Of a stretch of DNA of 12,646 nt, positions 1-7,149 are shown in pieces. Below the pieces are notes generated by a model that ran no database searches, had not been told where the DNA came from, and was given only the letters and a program-made list of their open reading frames with translations. How positions within the stretch are numbered: the stretch's first letter is position 1; every line of letters starts with the position of its first letter. Source of the stretch: Selenomonadaceae bacterium (lineage in GTDB: Bacteria; Bacillota; Negativicutes; Selenomonadales; Selenomonadaceae); the NCBI GenBank assembly GCA_017390245.1, contig JAFPCE010000207.1:1-12646 (forward strand), written 5' to 3'. The position numbers and the translations under genes were made by a program.

Positions 1-26
1 AAACAAATACAACCTTGTCTTATTTT

Positions 27-47
27 AAGCTAATACAAGCTTTTTTT
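27..47 (+). terminator. Possible weak terminator at left edge
   Basis: A 5-bp stem (AAGCT at 27-31 with AGCTT at 38-42) runs into a T tract ending at 47. It could end a plus-strand gene lying left of the window. The stem is short and AT-rich, and nothing else in 1-126 looks like a gene or a better terminator, so this is a weak call. Confidence 0.25.
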
Positions 48-126
48 CAAGCCATTTCTATCATTCTGTAGTAAATGGTTAGCATTTTTATTATTGTTAA
101 TAGTGCCTGGATTAAACAAGCTTTAA

Positions 127-483
127 TCACTGTATCATTTCAAATTGATTTAATTTCGCGATGGTATCGTTATAGCACGCCTTTAATGCATTGAATAAAT
201 CCATGTTATCTATTTCTTTTTCCGGACGCAGCTGTTCAGTTAAAGCAGCTGCCGCCTTGTGCATTTTAGTAAAGCTGATATTATCTGCAACACCTTTTAA
301 GGTATGAGCAGCCACAAATGCCTCGTGCCAGTCTTTTTTTGCCAGAGCCGCCTCCAGCATCTGGAAGCTTTTGTCATTTTTAAATTTCAAAGCAAATTTC
401 AATACAATTTTTTCATTCATAAATAATTCCAATGCACCAGTATAATTACCGCCAATAGAATCATATAACTCTTTAACTGTCAT
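127..483 (-). CDS. Free-standing Hpt (histidine phosphotransfer) domain protein
   Basis: This 118-residue protein is essentially one Hpt four-helix bundle. The motif AAHTLKGVADNISF places the predicted phospho-accepting histidine at residue 60, followed by the usual LKG and an Asn in the position common to Hpt domains. Proteins of this family shuttle a phosphoryl group between response-regulator receiver domains and hybrid histidine kinases in the cytoplasm. No signal peptide, membrane segment, kinase or receiver domain is fused to it. Neither a histidine kinase nor a receiver-domain protein is visible in the window, so its partners are elsewhere. The ATG at 481-483 is preceded by AAGAAAGGGA at reasonable spacing. 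It lies downstream of the FGAM synthase terminator, so it is probably transcribed on its own. Family assignment is confident; pathway is unknown. Confidence 0.85.
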   Translation of the reverse strand: MTVKELYDSIGGNYTGALELFMNEKIVLKFALKFKNDKSFQMLEAALAKKDWHEAFVAAHTLKGVADNISFTKMHKAAAALTEQLRPEKEIDNMDLFNALKACYNDTIAKLNQFEMIQ

Positions 484-529
484 AAAAAATCCCTTTCTTT
501 CGCTGAATCAGAAGACTACTGTCTTAATC

Positions 530-542
530 AACTATCATAGTT
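530..542. promoter_or_regulatory. Small palindrome over a possible -10 of the Hpt gene
   Basis: AACTAT-C-ATAGTT is a perfect 6-1-6 inverted repeat about 50 bases upstream of the Hpt start. On the minus strand it contains TATGAT (534-539), which could act as a -10 element. I see no good -35 at the usual distance. It may be an operator overlapping the promoter, or chance in AT-rich sequence. Confidence 0.25.
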
Positions 543-544
543 AT

Positions 545-590
545 GAAAAGCAGGCTCCGGGCATCATCAGAGAGACACCCAAGAGCCTGC
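545..590 (-). terminator. Terminator of the yhcH-FGAM synthase unit
   Basis: GCAGGCTC (550-557) pairs perfectly with GAGCCTGC (583-590). Part of the interior can pair as well (GGGT with GCCC). On the minus strand the stem is followed by TTTTC. It sits about 36 bases past the FGAM synthase stop and before the Hpt gene, as expected for an intrinsic terminator. Confidence 0.75.
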
Positions 591-625
591 AATCATAAAG
601 CCAGCCTCAGCCAGCTGAATATTTA

Positions 626-3600
626 TTATAATTTGTAGTATGCAATACCAGATTCAAAGATAAGCTGATCCTGCTTGCCAGGTACATTCATAGCTACAGA
701 ATCACCAATACGCTCAGAATGTCCCATCTTGCCCAGAACGCGGCCATCTGCACTGGTAATACCCTCAATAGCATCAACAGAACCATTAGGATTATATGGC
801 TCTTCCATAGTAGGTTCACCAGCAGCATTGACGTACTGAGTAGCTATCTGGCCGTTAATACGCAGCTTAGCTACAACTTCCTTATCTGCTACAAACCTGC
901 CCTCACCATGAGATACAGGAATAGTGAAAATCTGGCCTGGCTCCACCTTGCTGAACCATGGAGACAAGTTTGATACTACTTTAGTGCGGACCATGCAGGA
1001 TACATGGCGGCCAATCTGGTTATGAGTCAGAGTTGGAGATGCATCTGTCAAATCGCAAATCTCACCATAAGGCACCAGTCCCAGCTTAATCAGGGCCTGG
1101 AAGCCATTGCAGATACCCAGCATCAAACCATCACGCTTCTGTAACAGGTCATGCACTGCCTCTTTAATGCGAGGATTTCTAAACATAGCTGCAATGAACT
1201 TACCGGAGCCATCTGGCTCATCACCACCGCTGAAGCCGCCAGGAAGCATGATAATCTGAGCTTCCTTAATCCCCTTGACAATAGCCGCTACAGATTCTTC
1301 TACCGCTTGTGGTGTCAGATTACGGATAACCAAGGTAGATGGATCACCACCGGCACGCTGGAAAGCTCTTGCAGAGTCATACTCACAGTTTGTGCCTGGG
1401 AATACAGGAATAAATACCTTTGGCTTCACAATGTTAAGCTTAGGTGTAAGTCTAAGTCCATTATTATAAATATATTCACTAGCGCTCTTCTTCTCAGTAC
1501 GCTTTGCTACTGCAGGGAAGATACGCTCCAATGGATCAGTATAGCTCTTCTTGGCATCAGCCAGGGTAATCACAGCATCGCCTACAACAATGCTGCTTAC
1601 CTGAGTAGTAGTACCAAGTTCTTCACAACCGGTATTCTTTAAAGCTGTTTCAATATCAGAATTAGCCGCAACCTCTAAAATCAAAGCACCATAATCTGCC
1701 TTAAACAACTCTTCCATAGACATGTCATGCCTGAACTTAAAGCCAAAGGAATTGCCTAAGCACATCTTGGTAATAGCTGCTGCCATACCACCGTTTTTAA
1801 TGGTAGCTGCTGCAAACACCTTCTTGCTGGCAATAAAATCACTAACCTTAGCATAGGTTTTTCTAATTGCAGAGAAGACTGGCATAGCCATCTCATCCTT
1901 TGGAGCAGGTATATAATATACCTTGCTGCCAGCATACTTAAACTCTGGAGATACAGCGTTATCAGCCTTCATAACATCTACAGCAAAGGATACCAGTGTT
2001 GGCGGAACAGTCAGATCCATAAAGGTACCAGACATAGAATCCTTACCACCAATAGCTGCAATCTCCAGCTGATGCTGTGCCCAGAGCGCGCCTAACAAAG
2101 CACTAAATGGCTTGCCCCACTTTCTGCTGTCATTGCCGAGGCTCTCAAAGTATTCTTGGAAGGTCAGACGTGCAGTTTCAGCACGGCCACCCAGAGCTAC
2201 CAGCTTCGCTACGGACTCCAGTACAGAATAGACTGCACCATGGAATGGACTCCACTCCATAAAATATGGATTATAGCCATAGGTCATAGCCGTTGCAGTA
2301 GTTGTCTCTGCATTTAGTACAGGCAGCTTAGCTACCATACCTTCAGCAGGGGTCAGCTGGGTTCTGCCACCAAATGGCATCAGTACAGTATTACCGCCAA
2401 TGGAAGCATCAAAACGTTCTGCTAAGCCCTTCTGGCTGCATACGTTCAAATCCTTCAGATTCTCTAACCATGCCTTTTCCAAATCTGGAGCTAAAGCCTT
2501 TACCTTGCCAGGAATCTGATCTAAATAGCAGTTCTCCTTATCTGGAGCGCCTAACAGCACATCAATATGCTGCTTAACACCATTGGTATCCAGGAAATCG
2601 CGGCTCAGATTTACAATAGTATTGCCCCGCCACTTCATCTCCAGACGGCGGTTATCAGTTACTACTGCCACCTGATAAGCTTCCAGATTTTCTTTATCAG
2701 CAGCTGCAATAAAGGCCTCTGCATCACCAGCAGCCAGTACTACAGCCATACGCTCCTGAGACTCAGAAATAGCCAGTTCAGTACCATCTAAGCCATCATA
2801 CTTTTTGCGTACAGCATCCAAATCAATAGTCAGGCCATCAGTCAGCTCACCGATAGCAACAGAAACACCGCCCGCACCAAAGTCATTGCAGCGTTTAATC
2901 ATGCGGCTGACCTTGCTGTCACGGAACAGACGCTGAATCTTTCTCTCAGTTGGCGGATTACCCTTCTGAACCTCTGCACCGCAGCTAGCCAGTGAATCAG
3001 TGGTGTGCTCCTTAGAAGAACCAGTTGCGCCACCGCAGCCATCTCGGCCAGTTCTGCCACCAACCAGAACAATTACATCTCCAGGCTCTGGTACCTCACG
3101 CACCACATTAACCTTTGGAGCAGCAGCAATAACAGCACCGATTTCCATGCGCTTTGCCATGAAGCCTTCATGGTAAACCTCTTCAACCTGGCCAGTAGCC
3201 AGACCGATCTGGTTACCATAAGAGCTGTAACCAGCAGCAGCACCCAGAGTAATCTTTTTCTGTGGCAGCTTGCCCTTTAAGGTTTCGCTAATAGGACGGC
3301 GTGGGTCAGCTGCACCAGTTACACGCATAGCCTGATATACATAGGAACGTCCAGACAATGGATCACGGATTGCACCGCCCAGGCAGGTAGCTGCACCGCC
3401 AAATGGTTCAATTTCAGTTGGATGGTTATGTGTCTCGTTCTTAAACATAACCAGCCATTCCTCAGGCTTGCCATCAATATCAGCATTAACAACGATACTG
3501 CAGGCATTAATTTCTTCAGACTGATCCAGGTCATCCAGCTTCCCCTGCTTGCGGAGAGCCTTCATGGCAATAACAGCCAGATCCATCAGGGTAATATCCT

Positions 3601-4408
3601 TGTCCTTGCCTGCGTAGAGGTCCGCCCTGTCGGCCATATATAAATCATAAGCCTTCTTAATGGCAGATGTATAATACCCCTTCTCAATGGAAACACTGTC
3701 AATAGCAGTGGTAAAAGTAGTATGACGGCAATGATCAGACCAATAGGTATCAATTACACGAATTTCGGTAATAACAGGATCACGCTTTTCAATTTCCTTG
3801 AAATACTTCTGGCAGAATTTCAAATCTTCAAAGCTCATGGCAAAACCGCGCTGAGCCATAAAAGCCTTTAACTGGGAATCATCCATATTGCAGAAACCAT
3901 TTAAAATCTCAACATCAGCAGGAATCTCAGCCTTCATGTTCAAGGTTTCCGGTTTAGCCATGGAAGCCTCACGGCTCTCAATAGCATTGATGTAATATGC
4001 CTTAATTTTCTCTACATCCTGCTTAGAGATATCACCCACCAATACCACTACACGGGCAGTAGCGATTTCAGGACGTTCCTTCTGGGTTACCAGCTGTACA
4101 CACTGTGCTGCAGAGTCAGCAGTCTGATCGTACTGGCCTGGCAGATACTCAACGGCAAACATGGTAGAATTTGCAAATTCAGGAAGTTCTTCCTCATAAA
4201 CCACATCAACAGTTGGTTCAGAAAAAACAACAGACCTTACAGCTTCATATTCTTCATCACTTAAGCCCTCAATGTCATAACGGTTAAAAAGGCGCACTGC
4301 CTTTAAACCGGACAAGCGGAAGCTCTCTACTAAATCATCACAAAGCTGCTGCGCCAGAATATCAAAAAAGCCTTGACGTTTTTCTACAAAAACTCTTCTT
4401 ACACTCAT
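626..4408 (-). CDS. purL: Phosphoribosylformylglycinamidine (FGAM) synthase, long single-chain form
   Basis: This enzyme performs the fourth step of de novo purine synthesis: FGAR + glutamine + ATP to FGAM. The 1260-residue chain has the order of the single-chain enzyme. An N-terminal PurS-like and linker region runs to about 215. The first synthetase half carries DTYWSDHCRH near 220-229, NETHNHP near 324-330, a Gly-rich GGRTGRDGCGGATGSS near 450-465 and NDFGAGG near 508-514. A second synthetase half carries GGKDSMSGTF near 787-796. A C-terminal class I glutamine amidotransferase domain starts near 998 (VFIPVFPGTNCEYDSARAF). The predicted amidotransferase nucleophile is C1100 (LGICNGFQ), with H1167 and E1169 (SHGEGRF). 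Length and motifs fit the clostridial-type PFAS rather than the split PurL/PurQ/PurS system. I chose the ATG at 4406-4408, seven bases from GGAGG (4416-4420), over an in-frame TTG one codon earlier. It lies 33 bases downstream of yhcH with no visible promoter between, so the two are probably cotranscribed. No other purine genes are adjacent. Confidence 0.95.
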   Translation of the reverse strand: MSVRRVFVEKRQGFFDILAQQLCDDLVESFRLSGLKAVRLFNRYDIEGLSDEEYEAVRSVVFSEPTVDVVYEEELPEFANSTMFAVEYLPGQYDQTADSAAQCVQLVTQKERPEIATARVVVLVGDISKQDVEKIKAYYINAIESREASMAKPETLNMKAEIPADVEILNGFCNMDDSQLKAFMAQRGFAMSFEDLKFCQKYFKEIEKRDPVITEIRVIDTYWSDHCRHTTFTTAIDSVSIEKGYYTSAIKKAYDLYMADRADLYAGKDKDITLMDLAVIAMKALRKQGKLDDLDQSEEINACSIVVNADIDGKPEEWLVMFKNETHNHPTEIEPFGGAATCLGGAIRDPLSGRSYVYQAMRVTGAADPRRPISETLKGKLPQKKITLGAAAGYSSYGNQIGLATGQVEEVYHEGFMAKRMEIGAVIAAAPKVNVVREVPEPGDVIVLVGGRTGRDGCGGATGSSKEHTTDSLASCGAEVQKGNPPTERKIQRLFRDSKVSRMIKRCNDFGAGGVSVAIGELTDGLTIDLDAVRKKYDGLDGTELAISESQERMAVVLAAGDAEAFIAAADKENLEAYQVAVVTDNRRLEMKWRGNTIVNLSRDFLDTNGVKQHIDVLLGAPDKENCYLDQIPGKVKALAPDLEKAWLENLKDLNVCSQKGLAERFDASIGGNTVLMPFGGRTQLTPAEGMVAKLPVLNAETTTATAMTYGYNPYFMEWSPFHGAVYSVLESVAKLVALGGRAETARLTFQEYFESLGNDSRKWGKPFSALLGALWAQHQLEIAAIGGKDSMSGTFMDLTVPPTLVSFAVDVMKADNAVSPEFKYAGSKVYYIPAPKDEMAMPVFSAIRKTYAKVSDFIASKKVFAAATIKNGGMAAAITKMCLGNSFGFKFRHDMSMEELFKADYGALILEVAANSDIETALKNTGCEELGTTTQVSSIVVGDAVITLADAKKSYTDPLERIFPAVAKRTEKKSASEYIYNNGLRLTPKLNIVKPKVFIPVFPGTNCEYDSARAFQRAGGDPSTLVIRNLTPQAVEESVAAIVKGIKEAQIIMLPGGFSGGDEPDGSGKFIAAMFRNPRIKEAVHDLLQKRDGLMLGICNGFQALIKLGLVPYGEICDLTDASPTLTHNQIGRHVSCMVRTKVVSNLSPWFSKVEPGQIFTIPVSHGEGRFVADKEVVAKLRINGQIATQYVNAAGEPTMEEPYNPNGSVDAIEGITSADGRVLGKMGHSERIGDSVAMNVPGKQDQLIFESGIAYYKL

Positions 4409-4444
4409 CAATCTGCCTCCATTACTCTCTGAAAATACATTTAG

Positions 4445-4927
4445 TTATTCAACACAATCTACAGCGACCTTCACAACTACCTTGGTAACTGGTGCTGAAA
4501 TATTATCAATTGCACCGCAAGGCATGTGTATATCAACAGGGAATAATATTGCAAAATCCCCACTCTGTAAAACAATACTGCTCTCTGGTACCAGATTTCT
4601 GAAAAATACTATGTCCTTTTCAGCATCATAGTCATCATCCACTACCAATTCCGGACTCATTGGGCACCAGCCAATCTCTTCTGAGCCATCAACAATATAC
4701 TGGATATCAATATACTGGCGATGGGCCTCTGGCTTGCCTTCTCCCTCCAGACGGGTATTATAACGCTGCAAAATTGCAAAGCTGTTGTCACCGTCTATTG
4801 GATATTTAGCGTCCTGCATCTTGGCAAAGTCATGCTCTGCCAGAAAATGCAAGGCCTTCTGGATGGCTGCAGGATATTTGCATTCACCTGCCTGAATTTC
4901 GCTAATATTACCAATTACCAAAACCAT
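4445..4927 (-). CDS. YhcH/YjgK/YiaL (DUF386) family protein
   Basis: This 160-residue protein matches the YhcH/YjgK/YiaL family of small cupin-like proteins. These are often found with sugar or sialic-acid catabolism genes, and one relative is the beta subunit of an evolved beta-galactosidase. The diagnostic stretch is KPEAHRQYIDIQYIVDG near residues 65-81. A C-terminal cupin-like strand pair FAILFPVDIHMPCG...VTKVVVKV follows near 127-153, with potential metal ligands H69, D74, Q76 and H134. No sugar genes lie nearby; its only operon partner is FGAM synthase, so the usual context gives no help with function. The start is ambiguous: the ATG at 4925-4927 is only three bases from AAAGGAG, while TTG at codon 3 (4919-4921) is nine bases away and would give an MVIGNIS start closer to the family norm. 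Family call is good; physiological role is unknown. Confidence 0.85.
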   Translation of the reverse strand: MVLVIGNISEIQAGECKYPAAIQKALHFLAEHDFAKMQDAKYPIDGDNSFAILQRYNTRLEGEGKPEAHRQYIDIQYIVDGSEEIGWCPMSPELVVDDDYDAEKDIVFFRNLVPESSIVLQSGDFAILFPVDIHMPCGAIDNISAPVTKVVVKVAVDCVE

Positions 4928-4930
4928 CTA

Positions 4931-4937
4931 CTCCTTT
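4931..4937 (-). promoter_or_regulatory. Closely spaced Shine-Dalgarno of yhcH
   Basis: AAAGGAG on the minus strand is separated from the upstream ATG (4925-4927) by only TAG, which is short. It is nine bases from an in-frame TTG at 4919-4921. The spacing favours the TTG or implies weak initiation at the ATG. Confidence 0.55.
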
Positions 4938-4980
4938 AGAGATACATTAGTATTGTTATAATTAAAAAGCTTTACAGCTT

Positions 4981-5009
4981 ATTTTATCTAAAATGGCCAT
5001 TTTATGCAA
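4981..5009 (-). promoter_or_regulatory. Candidate promoter of yhcH-FGAM synthase
   Basis: On the minus strand TTGCAT (-35 like) is followed after 17 bases by TAAAAT (-10 like, 4981-4986). The spacer contains a 16-bp palindrome (separate entry). The fit to a housekeeping sigma promoter is moderate and the start site would lie near 4974. Confidence 0.4.
4989..5004. promoter_or_regulatory. 16-bp perfect palindrome, candidate operator
   Basis: TAAAATGGCCATTTTA is a perfect palindrome in the divergent intergenic region between yhcH and the alanine operon. It has the size and symmetry of a site for a dimeric repressor. It lies inside the spacer of the candidate yhcH promoter, where a bound protein would block polymerase. 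Neither strand has a T run beside it as a terminator would. The cognate regulator is not identifiable; AlaR is one guess. Confidence 0.5.
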
Positions 5010-5075
5010 TAAATTGCCGGAGAAAACCAAGAGTAATAACAAGCAATATTCCTAAGGGAGAATTTCATATTTTTC

Positions 5076-5104
5076 TTGCATTGTTTGTAGCAATGTGTTA
5101 TATT
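5076..5104 (+). promoter_or_regulatory. Promoter of the T-box / alaR-alaT operon
   Basis: TTGCAT (5076-5081), a 17-base spacer and TATATT (5099-5104) form a plausible sigma-A type promoter. Transcription would start near 5111, just before the T-box leader. The spacer holds a small inverted repeat, CATTG (5079-5083) with CAATG (5091-5095), which could be a regulator contact. Confidence 0.6.
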
Positions 5105-5110
5105 ATCTGA

Positions 5111-5363
5111 AAATAAATTTAATATTCAAAGCGATGAATGAATAAGTACATCCGAACAGGGCTGTGCAGAGAGGCGATGGCTGGTGTAAATCGCCCAGAC
5201 TGCTGGATGGAAAGCTGCTCAGGAGCTGCAGTGTCCGCTTTTCATAGCGGGTAAAGCCTGCCGCAGGTCTGCGATAAAGACATCAGAGTGGTCTCATATT
5301 GAGACTAATTAAGGTGGTACCACGGGAATAAGCCTCGTCCTTTACTAGGGCGAGTTTTTTTTT
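5111..5363 (+). promoter_or_regulatory. T-box riboswitch leader, probable alanine specificity (specifier GCU)
   Basis: This is a T-box leader that reads the charging state of a tRNA. Stem I shows AGTA at 5145-5148 and pairing of CATCC (5149-5153) with GGATG (5205-5209). It also has the AGAGAG motif (5168-5173) and a distal hairpin GGCGAT/ATCGCC (5173-5178, 5190-5195). After GGATG comes GAAA and then GCT (5214-5216), matching the GAA-N-specifier-purine layout of the glyQS leader, so the specifier is best read as GCU, alanine. A stem III hairpin GTCTC/GAGAC (5291-5305) follows, then the T-box core AAGGTGGTACCACGG (5311-5325). Its TGGT at 5315-5318 would pair with a tRNA ending in ACCA, consistent with tRNA-Ala. 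Uncharged tRNA should stabilise the antiterminator and allow alaR-alaT expression. The class is certain; the specifier was aligned by eye and a one-base shift would give CUG (Leu). Confidence 0.93.
5334..5363 (+). terminator. T-box regulated intrinsic terminator
   Basis: CTCGTCC (5334-5340) pairs with GGGCGAG (5348-5354), allowing one G-U pair, and is followed by nine T (5355-5363). It lies right after the T-box core, so it is the OFF-state terminator of the leader. Confidence 0.9.
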
Positions 5364-5409
5364 GCTATTTTTCCAGACACAAGCCATATACATGAAAGGA
5401 AGCGATTAC

Positions 5410-5889
5410 ATGCATGAATTGTTAGAATTATTAGAGCATGATGCCCGCCGCCCAGCCAGTGAGCTTGCATCCATGCTGAACAAAAGCGAATACGAGGTAG
5501 AGCAGGAAATCAGCCAGCTGGAAAAGGATAAGATTATCCTCAGCTATAACACCCTGATTAACTGGGAAAAAACTGGCAGCAATTCCGTAACCTCCATCAT
5601 TGAGGTTAACCTGGCTCCACAGAGGGAAACCGGCTTTGATGCCATTGCTGAAAGGATTTACCGTTTTGAAGAGGTCCGCACTGTTTACCTCATGTCAGGC
5701 AGCTTTGATTTGCTGGTAATCATCGAAGGCAAATCCCTGCAGGAGGTTGCCAATTTTGTAGCAACGCGCCTCTCCACCATTGAAGGCGTTACCCAGACCC
5801 GCAGCCATTTCATGCTGAAGCCTTACAAAAAGGATGGCATCATCATGGATGATAAAGAAAAAGACAGAAGGCTGGTGATGACACCATGA
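5410..5889 (+). CDS. alaR: Lrp/AsnC-family transcriptional regulator, AlaR-like
   Basis: This 159-residue protein has the Lrp/AsnC layout. An N-terminal winged helix-turn-helix (about 1-45) is followed by a RAM ligand-binding domain (about 60-140) containing the signature YLMSGSFDLLVII near 93-105. It closely resembles what I recall of Bacillus subtilis AlaR (YugG), including FDAIAERIYRFEEV, the STIEGV stretch and the C-terminal end RRLVMTP. B. subtilis AlaR activates the neighbouring alanine transaminase gene, and the same gene order here supports that role. I chose the ATG at 5410, nine bases after AAAGGA (5395-5400). A longer reading from TTG at 5362 would start inside the terminator T tract, and the ATG at 5392 overlaps the ribosome binding site. 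Its stop codon overlaps the alaT start (ATGA), implying translational coupling. Expression is probably governed by the alanine T-box upstream. Confidence 0.9.
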   Translation: MHELLELLEHDARRPASELASMLNKSEYEVEQEISQLEKDKIILSYNTLINWEKTGSNSVTSIIEVNLAPQRETGFDAIAERIYRFEEVRTVYLMSGSFDLLVIIEGKSLQEVANFVATRLSTIEGVTQTRSHFMLKPYKKDGIIMDDKEKDRRLVMTP

Positions 5890-7058
5890 CAAACTGGCAG
5901 GAAAAAATCTCCCCTGTAGTAAAGGCTATACCTCCATCTGGCATCAGACGTTTTTTTGACATTGCCGCAGAGATGGATGATGTAATTTCCCTTGGTGTTG
6001 GCGAACCAGATTTTGTTACACCATGGTCTATCCGTGAAAGCTGCGTATACGGCCTGGAGCAGGGCTATACCTCCTACACCGCCAACCGTGGCATGCTGGA
6101 GCTTCGCCAGGAAATATGCTCCTTGCAGAAACGCAATTTTAATATTGATTATGAGCCTAAAACCGATGTACTGGTAACAGTAGGTGTCAGTGAAGCCCTG
6201 GATATTGCCATGCGCACCATTCTCTCCCCAGGAGATGAGATACTGATTCCTGAGCCATGCTATGTTTCTTATAAGGCATGTGCTTCTTTAGCTGGCGGTG
6301 TGCCAGTTCCTGTACCTGCAAAGGCAGAAAATAATTTCCGCATCACCCCTGCTGACCTGGAGCCACATGTATCCAGTAAAACCAAAGCGCTTTTAATCGG
6401 TTACCCTAATAATCCAACAGGAGCAATTTTAAGCAGGGAGGATCTCCTGGCTATTGCTGATTTTGCCAAACAGCACGACCTGATTGTGATTTCGGATGAA
6501 ATCTACGGTGATTTAACCTATGGCAATGAACCTCATGTATGCTTTGCCGGATTGCCAGATATGAAAGACCGTACTATTCTGTTAAATGGTTTTTCCAAGG
6601 CCTATGCTATGACCGGCTGGCGCATTGGTTACGCCCTTTCTAATCCAGATATCATTGCTGCCATGACAAAAATCCATCAATACACCATGCTTTGCGCACC
6701 AATCACAGCTCAGGTAGCTGCTGTAGAAGCATTGCGAAATGGCGAAAAATATATGAAAAAAATGGTATCCGAATACGACAAGCGCCGCCGTCTGATTTAC
6801 GATGGACTAACCCATGCTGGTCTGAAGTGCTTTGAACCAAAAGGTGCATTTTATATCTTCCCTGATATCACCTCCACTGGTTTAAGCTCTGAAGAATTTG
6901 CTGAACAGATTCTTTACAAGGAACATGTAGCCCTAGTACCTGGTACTGCCTTTGGCCAGTGCGGTGAAGGCTTTGTACGCTGTTCTTATGCTACCTCAGT
7001 AGAAAAGATATCTGAGGCCATTGCCCGCATAGAACATTTTGTACAGCACCTCAGATAA
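5886..7058 (+). CDS. alaT: PLP-dependent aminotransferase, probable alanine transaminase AlaT
   Basis: This 390-residue class I/II (fold type I) aminotransferase probably makes alanine from pyruvate and glutamate in the cytoplasm. Visible family features are the PLP-binding YPNNPTG (N176), SDEIY (D204, Y207), the Schiff-base lysine K238 in GFSKAYAMTGWR with R246, and the substrate-carboxylate arginine R365 in FVRCSYAT. The N-terminal PPSGIRRFFDIAAEMDDVIS and the VGEPDFVTPW segment resemble my recollection of B. subtilis AlaT (YugH). Its start overlaps the alaR stop by four bases, so the pair is translationally coupled. An alanine-specific T-box upstream agrees with an alanine biosynthetic role. 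Related enzymes of similar sequence are sometimes labelled aspartate or aromatic aminotransferases, so substrate preference is inferred from context and similarity. Confidence 0.92.
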   Translation: MTNWQEKISPVVKAIPPSGIRRFFDIAAEMDDVISLGVGEPDFVTPWSIRESCVYGLEQGYTSYTANRGMLELRQEICSLQKRNFNIDYEPKTDVLVTVGVSEALDIAMRTILSPGDEILIPEPCYVSYKACASLAGGVPVPVPAKAENNFRITPADLEPHVSSKTKALLIGYPNNPTGAILSREDLLAIADFAKQHDLIVISDEIYGDLTYGNEPHVCFAGLPDMKDRTILLNGFSKAYAMTGWRIGYALSNPDIIAAMTKIHQYTMLCAPITAQVAAVEALRNGEKYMKKMVSEYDKRRRLIYDGLTHAGLKCFEPKGAFYIFPDITSTGLSSEEFAEQILYKEHVALVPGTAFGQCGEGFVRCSYATSVEKISEAIARIEHFVQHLR

Positions 7059-7085
7059 AAACTATATAATAAAAAACTGCAATAA

Positions 7086-7146
7086 AAAACAGCAGTGATG
7101 CCCGAAACTGGCTTCCCCGCCTTCGTTTCCAAGTCACTGCTGTTTT
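7086..7146. terminator. Bidirectional terminator between alaT and the RAM-domain gene
   Basis: AAAACAGCAGTGA (7086-7098) pairs perfectly with TCACTGCTGTTTT (7134-7146), giving T runs on both strands. The 35-base interior has further pairing: GAAAC (7104-7108) with GTTTC (7125-7129) and GGC with GCC. It lies between the convergent stops at 7058 and 7150 and should serve both genes. Confidence 0.85.
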
Positions 7147-7149
7147 ATT

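Noticed and set aside
719..3643. Several plus-strand frames opposite FGAM synthase
   Set aside because: They are antisense to a well-conserved enzyme, lack ribosome binding sites and show no recognisable domains.
4967..4982. AAGCT/AGCTT hairpin followed by T run on the minus strand
   Set aside because: The stem has five mostly weak pairs and coincides with the predicted yhcH start site, so a working attenuator is unlikely.
5362..5409. Longer alaR start at TTG 5362
   Set aside because: It lies in the terminator T tract of the T-box leader and has no ribosome binding site, whereas ATG 5410 has AAAGGA nine bases upstream.
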